Source of the DNA: Pseudeuparius sepicola
Taxonomy: Eukaryota; Arthropoda; Insecta; Coleoptera; Anthribidae
Direction: 5' to 3'
Assembly: GCA_963920635.1 (NCBI GenBank)
Contig: OY987307.1
Coordinates: forward strand, 2,852,001-2,916,000
Length of the DNA stretch: 64,000 bases
The notes beneath the pieces are model-generated. The model did not search any database, was not told where the DNA came from, and was given only the letters and a program-made list of their open reading frames with translations. The number at the start of each line of letters is the position of its first letter. Position 1 is the stretch's first letter. A program made the position numbers and the translations under genes. This document shows positions 54,393 to 64,000 of this stretch, in pieces.

Positions 54393-54660
54393 TATTTATA
54401 TTAAGCGAGAGTGCGAGTCCCAAAGGTCAACCGCTCCCAAGCGGTGAGTGACATTATTACACTGATAGCGCTTGCGATCTGGAACGAAGGCTATATGGAA
54501 TTAAATCCGGGGTGACGAATGTGCTGCCTGTCGCTTTGAATAAAGAACTCGAAGAAGGAGCAAATTCGGGCTTAACGCTCGACCGGGACAGTCTCTGCAT
54601 ATGGCGGGATGCCATTTCCGTCTTTACAGTGGCGCGCACCTGAGTTGTTTCGACAAACTA
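54393..54660. promoter_or_regulatory. Unique GC-rich segment, possible promoter or 5' exon region (right part)
   Basis: Counterpart of 48811-49152 across the foldback insertion. On the + strand, agcgagagtgcgagtcccaa leads to gcggtgagtgac, a consensus-like splice donor at 54443. On the - strand, a 60-codon ORF (54457-54639) has no recognised family. Assignment is open. Confidence 0.3.
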
Positions 54661-56160
54661 ATCGAAGCAGAAGCAGAAATCATTTTTCGTGAAATACAAT
54701 ACAGGCAAAAAATTATGAGGCACATTTATGTCTTTAAGTTTAGGAATCCTTGATAATACATCAATTCTAATTTTAAATTTCCAATTATGAAGAAGCAGGT
54801 ACCTACACAAACGCCTATGCCACTTTGGTGCATGGCCTTGAAAGTTAATTTAAATTACAAAATTATTTACCGATGGATTATTATCCACAAACATTTTAGA
54901 TTTGGCTGTCAGGAAAGTGCGACAAGCCGCACAGCTAAGCATAATAACTGGAAAAAGTATCTAAATACCACATACTGACACCTATCGACGTGTCAGATAT
55001 CAAAATATTGTGTCAAAATTTGGTTACTAGTCAGATAGAGCTTTGATTTCTTCCTGGGATTCTTTATTCAAAGGGAAGAATGAATATCCTGGATCCTTAT
55101 ATAAGGCAAACCCGATTTTTCCCAATGTTAAGTGTCAAATTTGACAGGCATATTCCGTCTCTTTAAGGGCAGTAGTGCAGCCAAAGCATGCACTAACATA
55201 GCTCGAAATCAGATTTTCACAGATCTAATAATATTTTTTTTACATTTGACATTTGATCATTGAGTAAAACAATAATTTATTCCTTTACTCAATGATTTGA
55301 TGCAAACTTTATCAATATCACTGTATAAATTATTGTACAGGGTGTTCGTTTTAAATGGCTCATTCGATATATCTGTTAATTTTTGTCAGAACAAATCCAA
55401 AGCTATAGTGGATGAACTTCTTTTATCACCAACAAAATTGCTGTCCTTGACGACCTCTTTTTTTATATCTTGAGAAACACAAAATTGTTTGGAACAACAA
55501 CTGTCAACATATAAATATTATCATTACCCATTATCGCTTTTTCTTGTAAACACTTTTGCACTCTTTATTAAATCTTTAGTTTTGAAATAGGTAATCAGAT
55601 ATATGTGGGATCAAACATTGAATTATCTGGAAACAGTGTTTATACCGCCTTTTTTATAAATATAATTAGCTGATTTGATGTGTTATAACCGAGGTTATAA
55701 TGCACTTGCAAGTTTGTTCTGTATTTATACTTCAAGTGATTTTCATTTTTAACCCCATAATATGAAAATATTTCATTAGGGATGGCATTACTAACGGCAT
55801 AACATTAAAAGCCTAGGCCTACTTTGATTTCCTTCTGTTAAAAAATTTAAAACGCACGAAAATGAATTTTTCAAGAACGGTGTATTTTCGAAAGAAGTTA
55901 AGAATAGTTTTTTACTTAGAATTGATTGGAAAATTTAATGAACGCAAAAAGGATTACAATTCCAATGGCGTACAATTTTTTTATTAAAAAATATGATGGT
56001 TAACACTCGCGTCTCCGGCACTGGTGGAAGTAGACAGGCCAAACTATTTTTAATTTACAGGACTTAATGTGTGTCTAAATTGTACCAAATATGTTTGTCT
56101 TAACTGTCTTCCTTTAGGAGAAATCAAAGAAAACTTTCGAACTTTAGAAAACCGTTAGGA
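54661..56160. other. AT-rich sequence with one orphan CAGGGTG-type end
   Basis: A cagggtgttcgttttaaatg end at about 55338 has no partner that I can find. A small hairpin at about 55250-55300 pairs ttgatcattgagtaaa with its inverse. No gene was recognised. Confidence 0.45.
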
Positions 56161-56163
56161 TTT

Positions 56164-57232
56164 CACGTCTGTAAAATTTTTATTCTTCACCCGATTTTAG
56201 CCGTTTTTTTTCTAAAAATAGGCCACAAAAAACTCTTTTTACGTTAGTGCAGAATTTTATGTCTTAATCTCAATTTTCAAGGCCTACTACGATTTTTTCT
56301 AGTAATAAAAAACGAAAATCATTTAGCGATTTTTTATTTAAAATCTGACACCACAGCGTTAATCAGGACACTCCAAAACCCCCACATACCAAATTTAAAC
56401 AAAAAATATACAGGGAGTTCCATTCTGCAAAGTGTCAAAGTTTATTTGTTTATTTTATACCTCAGGAGTGCTCTGGAATCATTCAAAAATATTAATAAAC
56501 ACAAAAGTAATTTATTTTTCTACAAAATGCCAACCAACAAATAAAACAATTTTAATTATTGGACCTTTTTTTAACAAAGTTGTTGTCTTAAGACGATACA
56601 TTTTTGGTGTGTTTCCTGTTGTGGCACACCAGCTACCTTAACGCAACTCGTATTATGGACTTACTGACTGGCAGGCTTCTGTATTTTTTCGACTTAGTTC
56701 GTTCATAATGTCTGGGGTGGTTTTGATATACTTGATTTTTGACCTGTATAAAGTTTAAAAAATTCAGCATTTTGAGTAGGCACAGAAAAGAACACCTTGT
56801 ATATTTTTTATTGAATCTTTTCCCATCAACAATGTGAGTGGTCCTCTTCATCATTCAACTGATTCGAAGTAATTTCATGGCTCACTGACTCACCAGATGC
56901 CTTTAAATTTCCTATTTTGCTCAACTTTGATACCTTGCAGAATGGAACTCCCTGTATATTTTTTGTTCAAATTTGGTATATGGGAGTTTTGGGGTTCCCT
57001 GATTAACGCTGTGGTGTCAGATTTTAAATAAAAAAAATCGCTAAATGATTTTCGTCTTTTTTTTTACTAGAAAAAAATTCGTAGTGGGCCTTGAAAATAG
57101 ATTAAAACCTGAAATTTTGCACTAGCGTAAAAAAAGAGTTTTTTTGTGGCCTATTTTTAGAAAAAAAACGGCTACAATCAGATGAAGAATAAAAACTTTA
57201 CAGAGGTGTCTCCATTCCAAACGGGCCACACT
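56164..57232. mobile_element. Second copy of the 21978-23224 foldback, left end lost
   Basis: The arms (aggccacaaaaaactctttt, tctgacaccacagcgttaat and inverses) match the element in ACC intron 10. The first ~35 bp of the left end are missing. The right terminus is interrupted by the hAT element at 57233; its last bases, tgta, follow the hAT after 58736. Confidence 0.85.
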
Positions 57233-57422
57233 CACGGGCGTAGCCAGGATTTAGTTTTGGGGGGGGGTTTAGTTTGAGAAGTAAATAAAACAACAAAAAT
57301 ATACTTACATGAAATTTAATATCTATATATTCATCCGAAAAACTACGACATATTTATAAAGTTCTTAACTTTAAATGAAATGGATAAATTAACTTCGTTC
57401 ATCTGCGCTAAATCTAAAACCA

Positions 57423-57722
57423 TTAAAGAAGAAATCTTCGGCTTTTTCTTTTAAATATATCCACTACTTCATCTGCATGAATTTCTGATCCATAGTGAAT
57501 GTTCATTAGAGCCAAACCATTAAGTCTGTTTTCACTTGTAGTGTTTCGTAAATAGTTTTTCAGTCTCCTTAGGCTCGAGAAAGACCTTTCTGGGGTAGCA
57601 GTGGATACAGGAATGGTAGCCAAGATTTGTAGTAATGTGTAAATATTAGGATAAAGGTTTTTATCGCACATATCTAGGCATTCCAAACTAGATTTCGGGG
57701 TAGGCAGTCTTCTTATCAGCAT
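57423..57722 (-). pseudogene. hAT transposase C-terminal domain remnant, copy 1
   Basis: The 99 residues include TLLQILATIPVSTATPERSF followed by SSLRRLKNYLRNTTSENRLN and GLALMNIHYG. This is the hAT dimerisation domain found in ZMYM1- and P52rIPK-like transposases. The catalytic core is deleted. Confidence 0.9.
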
Positions 57723-58248
57723 GCAAGGTAGCTGAAGCTTTGATAGCTAAATCCAAATTTGTTTTTTTATTAGAAACCCCTTGACCTTGACTACACCACT
57801 TTTTCCAGTAGTCCATACCTTTAGGTTTATCACCCTTCCTTTTTTTTCCCCTCCATTTTTCGACAGTAATAATGATTCACGTATCTATCCTTAACAAGGT
57901 CATCGAATAACAGCGCACTAAAATTACTCACTTACACGGTACACTTAATTCTCTTCACTATTCGTTCACCACTTTTCACTTTTATTCGCTTCGAGTTCGC
58001 ATGGAACAATACTGCCGTCAGCGCGGTCACGCGCCGCTTATATAGCAGCCCAGTAGCCGTCCAGAAACTTCCACGAACAACGCAAAGTGTCCCTACAATA
58101 CAAAATAGTTCGGCTGCAACTGCGTCTGCCTCTCGTCAAAAGATGGCGCTAGGCGCTACTATTACTACATATATTCAAACGTAATAATAATTTAACTCTT
58201 CACTCCTCGTATTTTTTCGGTATAATATTAGGTAATATTTTGCTTATT

Positions 58249-58673
58249 CCGGCCGCGGTGGCGTCGCTCGTACCGGCGCTGACTTTTTAGACTGCATGTT
58301 TTTCTGCCTTCGATCGACCTCGGTTCGAGGCAGGCACATGCATATGTCTTTAAAGAAAAACACCGCTATGGCCAAGAGCACTGGACAAATGTGGGTTCAC
58401 GGTATTGCTCCTAAATAGGCTTTACCCGTGTGATTCACTAATTGTCCTACACTCACTGGGATTACTACGGTTTTCTAGGGTTTTCCGTAGTACTTGAGCG
58501 AATGCTATCCTAGTTCTATCGGGAAAAAAGTCGGCCCTAGCCGCAAATGGCAACGAAGACAAAATAATAGTAATTGCCCCCCTCCCCCGCACAAGCATGT
58601 GGTTGCTTCTGGGGTACTCCTAGTTTGGAGTATTGTGAGGGTGAGAATTATTATTATTATTATTATTATTATT
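58249..58673 (+). mobile_element. tRNA-derived SINE with (ATT)n tail inserted in hAT copy 1
   Basis: About 425 bp, absent from hAT copy 2, where tgcttatt runs straight into tcgggg. It begins ccggccgcggtggcgtcgct, includes a B-box-like ggttcgaggc at 58322, and ends in a perfect (att) run of ~8 units. The empty site in copy 2 proves the boundaries. The target duplication merges with the att tail. Confidence 0.75.
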
Positions 58674-58736
58674 TCGGGGGGGGGGGGGTTGAACCCCCGA
58701 AACCCCCCCCCCTTGGCTACGCCCGTGGGCCACACT

Positions 58737-59194
58737 GTATACATGTTTATATGAAGTTTTATCCACCCTGTATACATGTTACTTATTCTATATTTAGTTT
58801 TGTTTCGAAACTCTGAGTTTCAGACATTCTAAACGTAGCAGTAAAATTTTTCAAAACATAAATTAGTGGGTGGGAATGTGGGAATGATTATCTACTTATT
58901 TTTTAGAGGTCTACCCTCTAATTTAGCACCATTGTCTTGATAACGATCAAAGATTAGGGACACTATCGGTTCGATTGCAGCTTTTTTAGGCCACAAAAAG
59001 GCGCCTTCTCTCGATCGTGCGGTTTTGATTCTAGATATCGAAAAAATAACTGCATTAATTATCGATTGCCGTTCGGTTTGTGGTACTTTTACCACCGACA
59101 CGAATAGAACGGCATAACCTTTTATTGGATCGGTTAAGATTTAGTTTGCTGTCTCCGGCTGTATTGTCTCATTAGAAAGTGGACCGCAACGTGT
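58737..59194. other. Spacer between the two hAT copies
   Basis: Contains a ccaccctgtata end (about 58766) of the CAGGGTG family and otherwise unassigned sequence without ORFs. Confidence 0.4.
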
Positions 59195-59392
59195 GAGTGT
59201 GGCACGGGCGTAGCCAGGATTTAGTTTTGGGGGGCGGTTTAGTTTGAGAAGTAAATAAAACAACAAAAATATACTTACATGAAATTTAATATCTATATAT
59301 TCATCCGAAAAACTACGACATATTTATAAAGTTCTTAACTTTAAATGAAATGGATAAATTAATTTCGTTCCTCTGCGCTAAATCTAAAACCA

Positions 59393-59692
59393 TTAAAGAA
59401 GAAATCTTCGGCTTTTTCTTTTAAATATATCCACTACTTCATCTGCATGAATTTCTGTTCCATAGTGAATGTTCATTAGAGCCAAACCATTAAGTCTGTT
59501 TTCACTTGTAGTGTTTCGTAAATAGTTTTTCAGTCTCCTTAGGCTCGAGAAAGACCTTTCTGGGGTAGCAGTGGATACAGGAATGGTAGCCAAGATTTGT
59601 AGTAATGTGTAAATATTAGGATAAAGGTTTTTATCGCACATATCTAGGCATTCCAAACTAGATTTCGGGGTAGGCAGTCTTCTTATCAGCAT
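59393..59692 (-). pseudogene. hAT transposase C-terminal domain remnant, copy 2
   Basis: Same 99-residue domain as in copy 1, with one visible change (HYGTEIHADE versus HYGSEIHADE). Confidence 0.9.
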
Positions 59693-59900
59693 GCAAGGTA
59701 GCTGAAGCTTTGATAGCTAAATCCAAATTTGTTTCTTTATTAGAAACCCCTTGACCTTGACTACACCACTTTTTCCAGTAGTCCATACCTTTAGGTTTAT
59801 CACCCTTCCTTTTTTTCCCCTCCATTTTTCGACAGTAATAATGATTCACGTATCTATCCTTAACAAGGTCATCGAATAACAGCGCACTAAAATTACTCAC
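59658..59900 (-). pseudogene. hAT transposase N-terminal fragment, copy 2
   Basis: 80 residues including KMEGKKRKGDKPKGMDYWKK and WCSQGQGVSNKETNLDLAIK. A basic, tryptophan-containing start fits the N-terminus of this transposase type. It is out of frame with the C-terminal domain it overlaps, so no intact protein is made. Confidence 0.6.
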
Positions 59901-60235
59901 TTACACGGTACACTTAATTCTCTTCACTATTCGTTCACCACTTTTCACTTTTATTCGCTTCGAGTTCGCATGGAACAATACTGCCGTAAGCGCGGTCACG
60001 CGCCGACTATATAGCAGCCCAGTAGCCGTCCAGAAACTTCCACGAACTTCCACAAAGTTCCGCTCATTTCGACCGAGGGGCGTGACGAGTAATCGAGAAA
60101 CAACGCAAAGTGTCCCTACAATTCAAAATAGTTCGGCTGCAACTGCGTCTGCTTCTCGTCAAAAGATGGCGCTAGGCGCTACTATTACTACATAATATAT
60201 TCAAACGTAATAATAATTTAACTCTTCACTCCTCG

Positions 60236-63200
60236 TATTTTTTCGGTATAATATTAGGTAATATTTTGCTTATTTCGGGGGGGGGGGGGGGGTTTGAACC
60301 CCCGAAACCCCCCCCCTTGGCTACGCCCGTGGTCGGTGTTAGTCTCGGTGTTGGTGTATACGGGAAAGGTCGGATGTTTTTGTGTATGGTTGCATTAGGC
60401 CAGTAAATAAAGGCATAATAATTGGCACATTTAACATTAAGTCTAACCTGGACCAACACTATACAGTGTGTCCGAAATTGATGATGCATGTATCGCGATC
60501 TCGGAAACTGTTAGAGATAGAGAAACGGTTATTTTTTCGGTATAATATTAGGTAATATTTTGCTTATTTCGGGGGGGGGGTTTGAACCCCCGAAACCCCC
60601 CCCCTTGGCTACGCCCGTGGTCGCTGTTAGTCTCGGTGTTGGTGTATACGGGAAAGGTCGGATGTTTTTGTGTATGGTTGCATTAGGCCAGTAAATAAAG
60701 GCATAATAATTGGCACATTTAACATTAAGTCTAACCTGGACCAACACTATACAGTGTGTCCGAAATTGATGATGCATGTATCGCGATCTCGGAAACTGTT
60801 AGAGATAGAGAAACGGTTATTTTTTCGGTATAATATTAGGTAATATTTTGCTTATTTCGGGGGGGGGGGGTTGAACCCCCGAAACCCCCCCCTTGGCTAC
60901 GCCCGTGGTCGGTGTTAGTCTCGGTGTTGGTGTATACGGGAAAGGTCGGATGTTTTTGTGTATGGTTGCATTAGGCCAGTAAATAAAGGCATAATAATTG
61001 GCACATTTAACATTAAGTCTAACCTGGACCAACACTATACAGTGTGTCCGAAATTGATGATGCATGTATCGCGATCTCGGAAACTGTTAGAGATAGAGAA
61101 ACGGTTATTTTTTCGGTATAATATTAGGTAATATTTTGCTTATTTCGGGGGGGGGGGGGTTGAACCCCCGAAACCCCCCCCTTGGCTACGCCCGTGGTCG
61201 GTGTTAGTCTCGGTGTTGGTGTATACGGGAAAGGTCGGATGTTTTTGTGTATGGTTGCATTAGGCCAGTAAATAAAGGCATAATAATTGGCACATTTAAC
61301 ATTAAGTCTAACCTGGACCAACACTATACAGTGTGTCCGAAATTGATGATGCATGTATCGCGATCTCGGAAACTGTTAGAGATAGAGAAACGGTTATTTT
61401 TTCGGTATAATATTAGGTAATATTTTGCTTATTTCGGGGGGGGGGGGGGGGTTGAACCCCCGAAACCCCCCCCTTGGCTACGCCCGTGGTCGGTGTTAGT
61501 CTCGGTGTTGGTGTATACGGGAAAGGTCGGATGTTTTTGTGTATGGTTGCATTAGGCCAGTAAATAAAGGCATAATAATTGGCACATTTAACATTAAGTC
61601 TAACCTGGACCAACACTATACAGTGTGTCCGAAATTGATGATGCATGTATCGCGATCTCGGAAACTGTTAGAGATAGAGAAACGGTTATTTTTTCGGTAT
61701 AATATTAGGTAATATTTTGCTTATTTCGGGGGGGGGGGGGTTGAACCCCCGAAACCCCCCCCTTGGCTACGCCCGTGGTCGGTGTTAGTCTCGGTGTTGG
61801 TGTATACGGGAAAGGTCGGATGTTTTTGTGTATGGTTGCATTAGGCCAGTAAATAAAGGCATAATAATTGGCACATTTAACATTAAGTCTAACCTGGACC
61901 AACACTATACAGTGTGTCCGAAATTGATGATGCATGTATCGCGATCTCGGAAACTGTTAGAGATAGAGAAACGGTTATTTTTTCGGTATAATATTAGGTA
62001 ATATTTTGCTTATTTCGGGGGGGGGGGGGGTTGAACCCCCGAAACCCCCCCCTTGGCTACGCCCGTGGTCGGTGTTAGTCTCGGTGTTGGTGTATACGGG
62101 AAAGGTCGGATGTTTTTGTGTATGGTTGCATTAGGCCAGTAAATAAAGGCATAATAATTGGCACATTTAACATTAAGTCTAACCTGGACCAACACTATAC
62201 AGTGTGTCCGAAATTGATGATGCATGTATCGCGATCTCGGAAACTGTTAGAGATAGAGAAACGGTTATTTTTTCGGTATAATATTAGGTAATATTTTGCT
62301 TATTTCGGGGGGGGGGGGGGGTTGAACCCCCGAAACCCCCCCCTTGGCTACGCCCGTGGTCGGTGTTAGTCTCGGTGTTGGTGTATACGGGAAAGGTCGG
62401 ATGTTTTTGTGTATGGTTGCATTAGGCCAGTAAATAAAGGCATAATAATTGGCACATTTAACATTAAGTCTAACCTGGACCAACACTATACAGTGTGTCC
62501 GAAATTGATGATGCATGTATCGCGATCTCGGAAACTGTTAGAGATAGAGAAACGGTTATTTTTTCGGTATAATATTAGGTAATATTTTGCTTATTTCGGG
62601 GGGGGGGGTTGAACCCCCGAAACCCCCCCCTTGGCTACGCCCGTGGTCGGTGTTAGTCTCGGTGTTGGTGTATACGGGAAAGGTCGGATGTTTTTGTGTA
62701 TGGTTGCATTAGGCCAGTAAATAAAGGCATAATAATTGGCACATTTAACATTAAGTCTAACCTGGACCAACACTATACAGTGTGTCCGAAATTGATGATG
62801 CATGTATCGCGATCTCGGAAACTGTTAGAGATAGAGAAACGGTTATTTTTTCGGTATAATATTAGGTAATATTTTGCTTATTTCGGGGGGGGGGGGGGGT
62901 TGAACCCCCGAAACCCCCCCCTTGGCTACGCCCGTGGTCGGTGTTAGTCTCGGTGTTGGTGTATACGGGAAAGGTCGGATGTTTTTGTGTATGGTTGCAT
63001 TAGGCCAGTAAATAAAGGCATAATAATTGGCACATTTAACATTAAGTCTAACCTGGACCAACACTATACAGTGTGTCCGAAATTGATGATGCATGTATCG
63101 CGATCTCGGAAACTGTTAGAGATAGAGAAACGGTTATTTTTTTCGGTATAATATTAGGTAATATTTTGCTTATTTCGGGGGGGGGGGGGGGGTTGAACCC

Positions 63201-63793
63201 CCGAAACCCCCCCCTTGGCTACGCCCGTGGTCGGTGTTAGTCTCGGTGTTGGTGTATACGGGAAAGGTCGGATGTTTTTGTGTATGGTTGCATTAGGCCA
63301 GTAAATAAAGGCATAATAATTGGCACATTTAACATTAAGTCTAACCTGGACCAACACTATACAGTGTGTCCGAAATTGATGATGCATGTATCGCGATCTC
63401 GGAAACTGTTAGAGATAGAGAAACGGTTATTTTTTCGGTATAATATTAGGTAATATTTTGCTTATTTCGGGGGGGGGGGGTTGAACCCCCGAAACCCCCC
63501 CCTTGGCTACGCCCGTGGTCGGTGTTAGTCTCGGTGTTGGTGTATACGGGAAAGGTCGGATGTTTTTGTGTATGGTTGCATTAGGCCAGTAAATAAAGGC
63601 ATAATAATTGGCACATTTAACATTAAGTCTAACCTGGACCAACACTATACAGTGTGTCCGAAATTGATGATGCATGTATCGCGATCTCGGAAACTGTTAG
63701 AGATAGAGAAACGGTTATTTTTTCGGTATAATATTAGGTAATATTTTGCTTATTTCGGGGGGGGGGGGGGGGGGGTTTGAACCTACGCCCGTG
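60236..63793. repeat. Tandem array of ~12.5 units of 287-293 bp
   Basis: Each unit is the hAT right end (ttttttcggtataatattag to ggctacgcccgtg, ~95 bp) plus ~195 bp of other DNA (tcggtgttagtctcggtgtt to agatagagaaacggtta). Twelve unit repeats have spacings 288, 288, 289, 292, 289, 290, 291, 287, 291, 293 and 288. Length differences come mainly from a G-run of about 10-19. The final end lacks the C-run. A - strand ORF of 70-87 codons recurs in every unit only because the units are nearly identical. Confidence 0.96.
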
Positions 63794-63801
63794 GAGTATG
63801 G

Positions 63802-64000
63802 GGTAGGTCGGACACTTTCGAGGATTGTTTCGTTGTCCTGCTCGTAAAAATTCTTCGGAGGCAGAGGCGGAGGCTGGATTATCGCAAAAAGTGCGACGAA
63901 CGTGGCTACGTACGTAGTACGACTAAATTCGAGCTAGAAGAAGAACAATTCAAAGCCAACCTTGCCTCTGTGGTGGCAGTTTGACCTTCAAATTTTCGAT
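63802..64000. other. Sequence right of hAT copy 2, nothing recognised
   Basis: Moderately GC-rich sequence with the palindrome ctacgtacgtag. No ORF or family signature is visible before the window ends. Confidence 0.4.

Larger units (their letters stand above)
57233..58727 (-). mobile_element. Internally deleted hAT element, copy 1 (CACGGGCGTAGCC ends)
   Basis: Ends cacgggcgtagcc and ggctacgcccgtg are flanked by a 9-bp direct repeat GGCCACACT (57224-57232 and 58728-58736), which includes the 8 bp expected for hAT. Long G and C runs sit next to both ends. The - strand has a transposase N-terminal fragment fused by deletion to the C-terminal dimerisation domain (57423-57722). A T-run change from 7 to 8 near 57840 shifts the N-terminal frame compared with copy 2. 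A SINE is inserted near the right end. Confidence 0.92.
59203..63793 (-). mobile_element. hAT element, copy 2, carrying an internal terminus-derived tandem array
   Basis: Left end cacgggcgtagccaggattt; the outermost right end tacgcccgtg finishes at 63793. The flanks GAGTGTGG (59195-59202) and GAGTATGG (63794-63801) match at 7 of 8 positions, the expected hAT duplication, and enclose the whole array. The body to about 60330 is ~95% like copy 1, without the SINE and with an extra ~54 bp near 60045. The - strand has an N-terminal transposase fragment (59658-59900) and the C-terminal domain (59393-59692). Each earlier right end in the array is followed by tcggtgttag instead. Confidence 0.85.

Noticed and set aside
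58494..58816. Pro/Tyr-rich ORFs around the ATT tail
   Set aside because: They come from the SINE body, the (ATT)n microsatellite and the G-run of the hAT end.
60226..63675. Twelve repeated - strand ORFs starting MHHQFRTHCIVLV
   Set aside because: They recur because the ~290-bp units are nearly identical. The C-terminal Pro/Gly runs are the translated G/C runs of the hAT end.

Overview
This is a window of animal nuclear DNA, almost certainly insect and plausibly a beetle. GC-rich coding exons with canonical GT..AG introns sit in an AT-rich background packed with transposon remnants, long palindromic (foldback) elements and simple satellites. Nothing is prokaryotic and there are no operons. 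The species cannot be fixed from the sequence; the insect call rests on the protein similarity of the two genes and on the transposon types.

Two host genes are present, both partial and converging on each other. On the + strand, 594-25894 carries the last twelve visible exons of acetyl-CoA carboxylase (ACC). They join in frame to 740 codons including the stop, covering the whole carboxyltransferase part of the enzyme. The biotin carboxylase and biotin carrier regions must lie upstream of base 1. On the - strand, 45260-34633 carries the last five visible exons of a glycosyltransferase family 92 (GT92, DUF23) enzyme, 349 residues plus stop; its N-terminal exon(s) were not found.

The rest is mobile or repetitive DNA. 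(1) ACC introns 2 and 3 (1101-9847) are invaded by a ~30-bp satellite, foldback elements and a hAT-type element with a perfect 8-bp target duplication; a decayed copy of the start of ACC exon 3 lies at about 1170-1250. (2) ACC intron 4 holds a 1.67-kb hAT element with a perfect 8-bp duplication. Nested in it is a ~0.6-kb repeat that combines a long hairpin with a 5S rRNA-like segment; three more copies lie elsewhere. (3) ACC intron 5 is nearly all a 23-bp satellite whose orientation flips twice. (4) Introns 6-8 and 10, the intergenic region and the GT92 introns hold many TA-flanked foldback elements with CAGGGTG-type ends. Some keep remnants of Tc1/mariner transposases, showing their origin. 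(5) 49153-54392 is a 5.2-kb foldback element with five 755-bp tandem units inside one arm. (6) 57233-63793 holds two copies of a hAT element with CACGGGCGTAGCC ends. The second carries about 12.5 tandem ~290-bp units built from its own right end plus ~195 bp of foreign DNA, and an imperfect (7 of 8) target duplication encloses the whole array.

The strongest leads are the two elements with internal arrays made of terminus plus captured DNA, the hairpin/5S-like repeat, the duplicated exon 3 fragment, and the inverted satellite and foldback structures inside ACC introns that could form double-stranded RNA.
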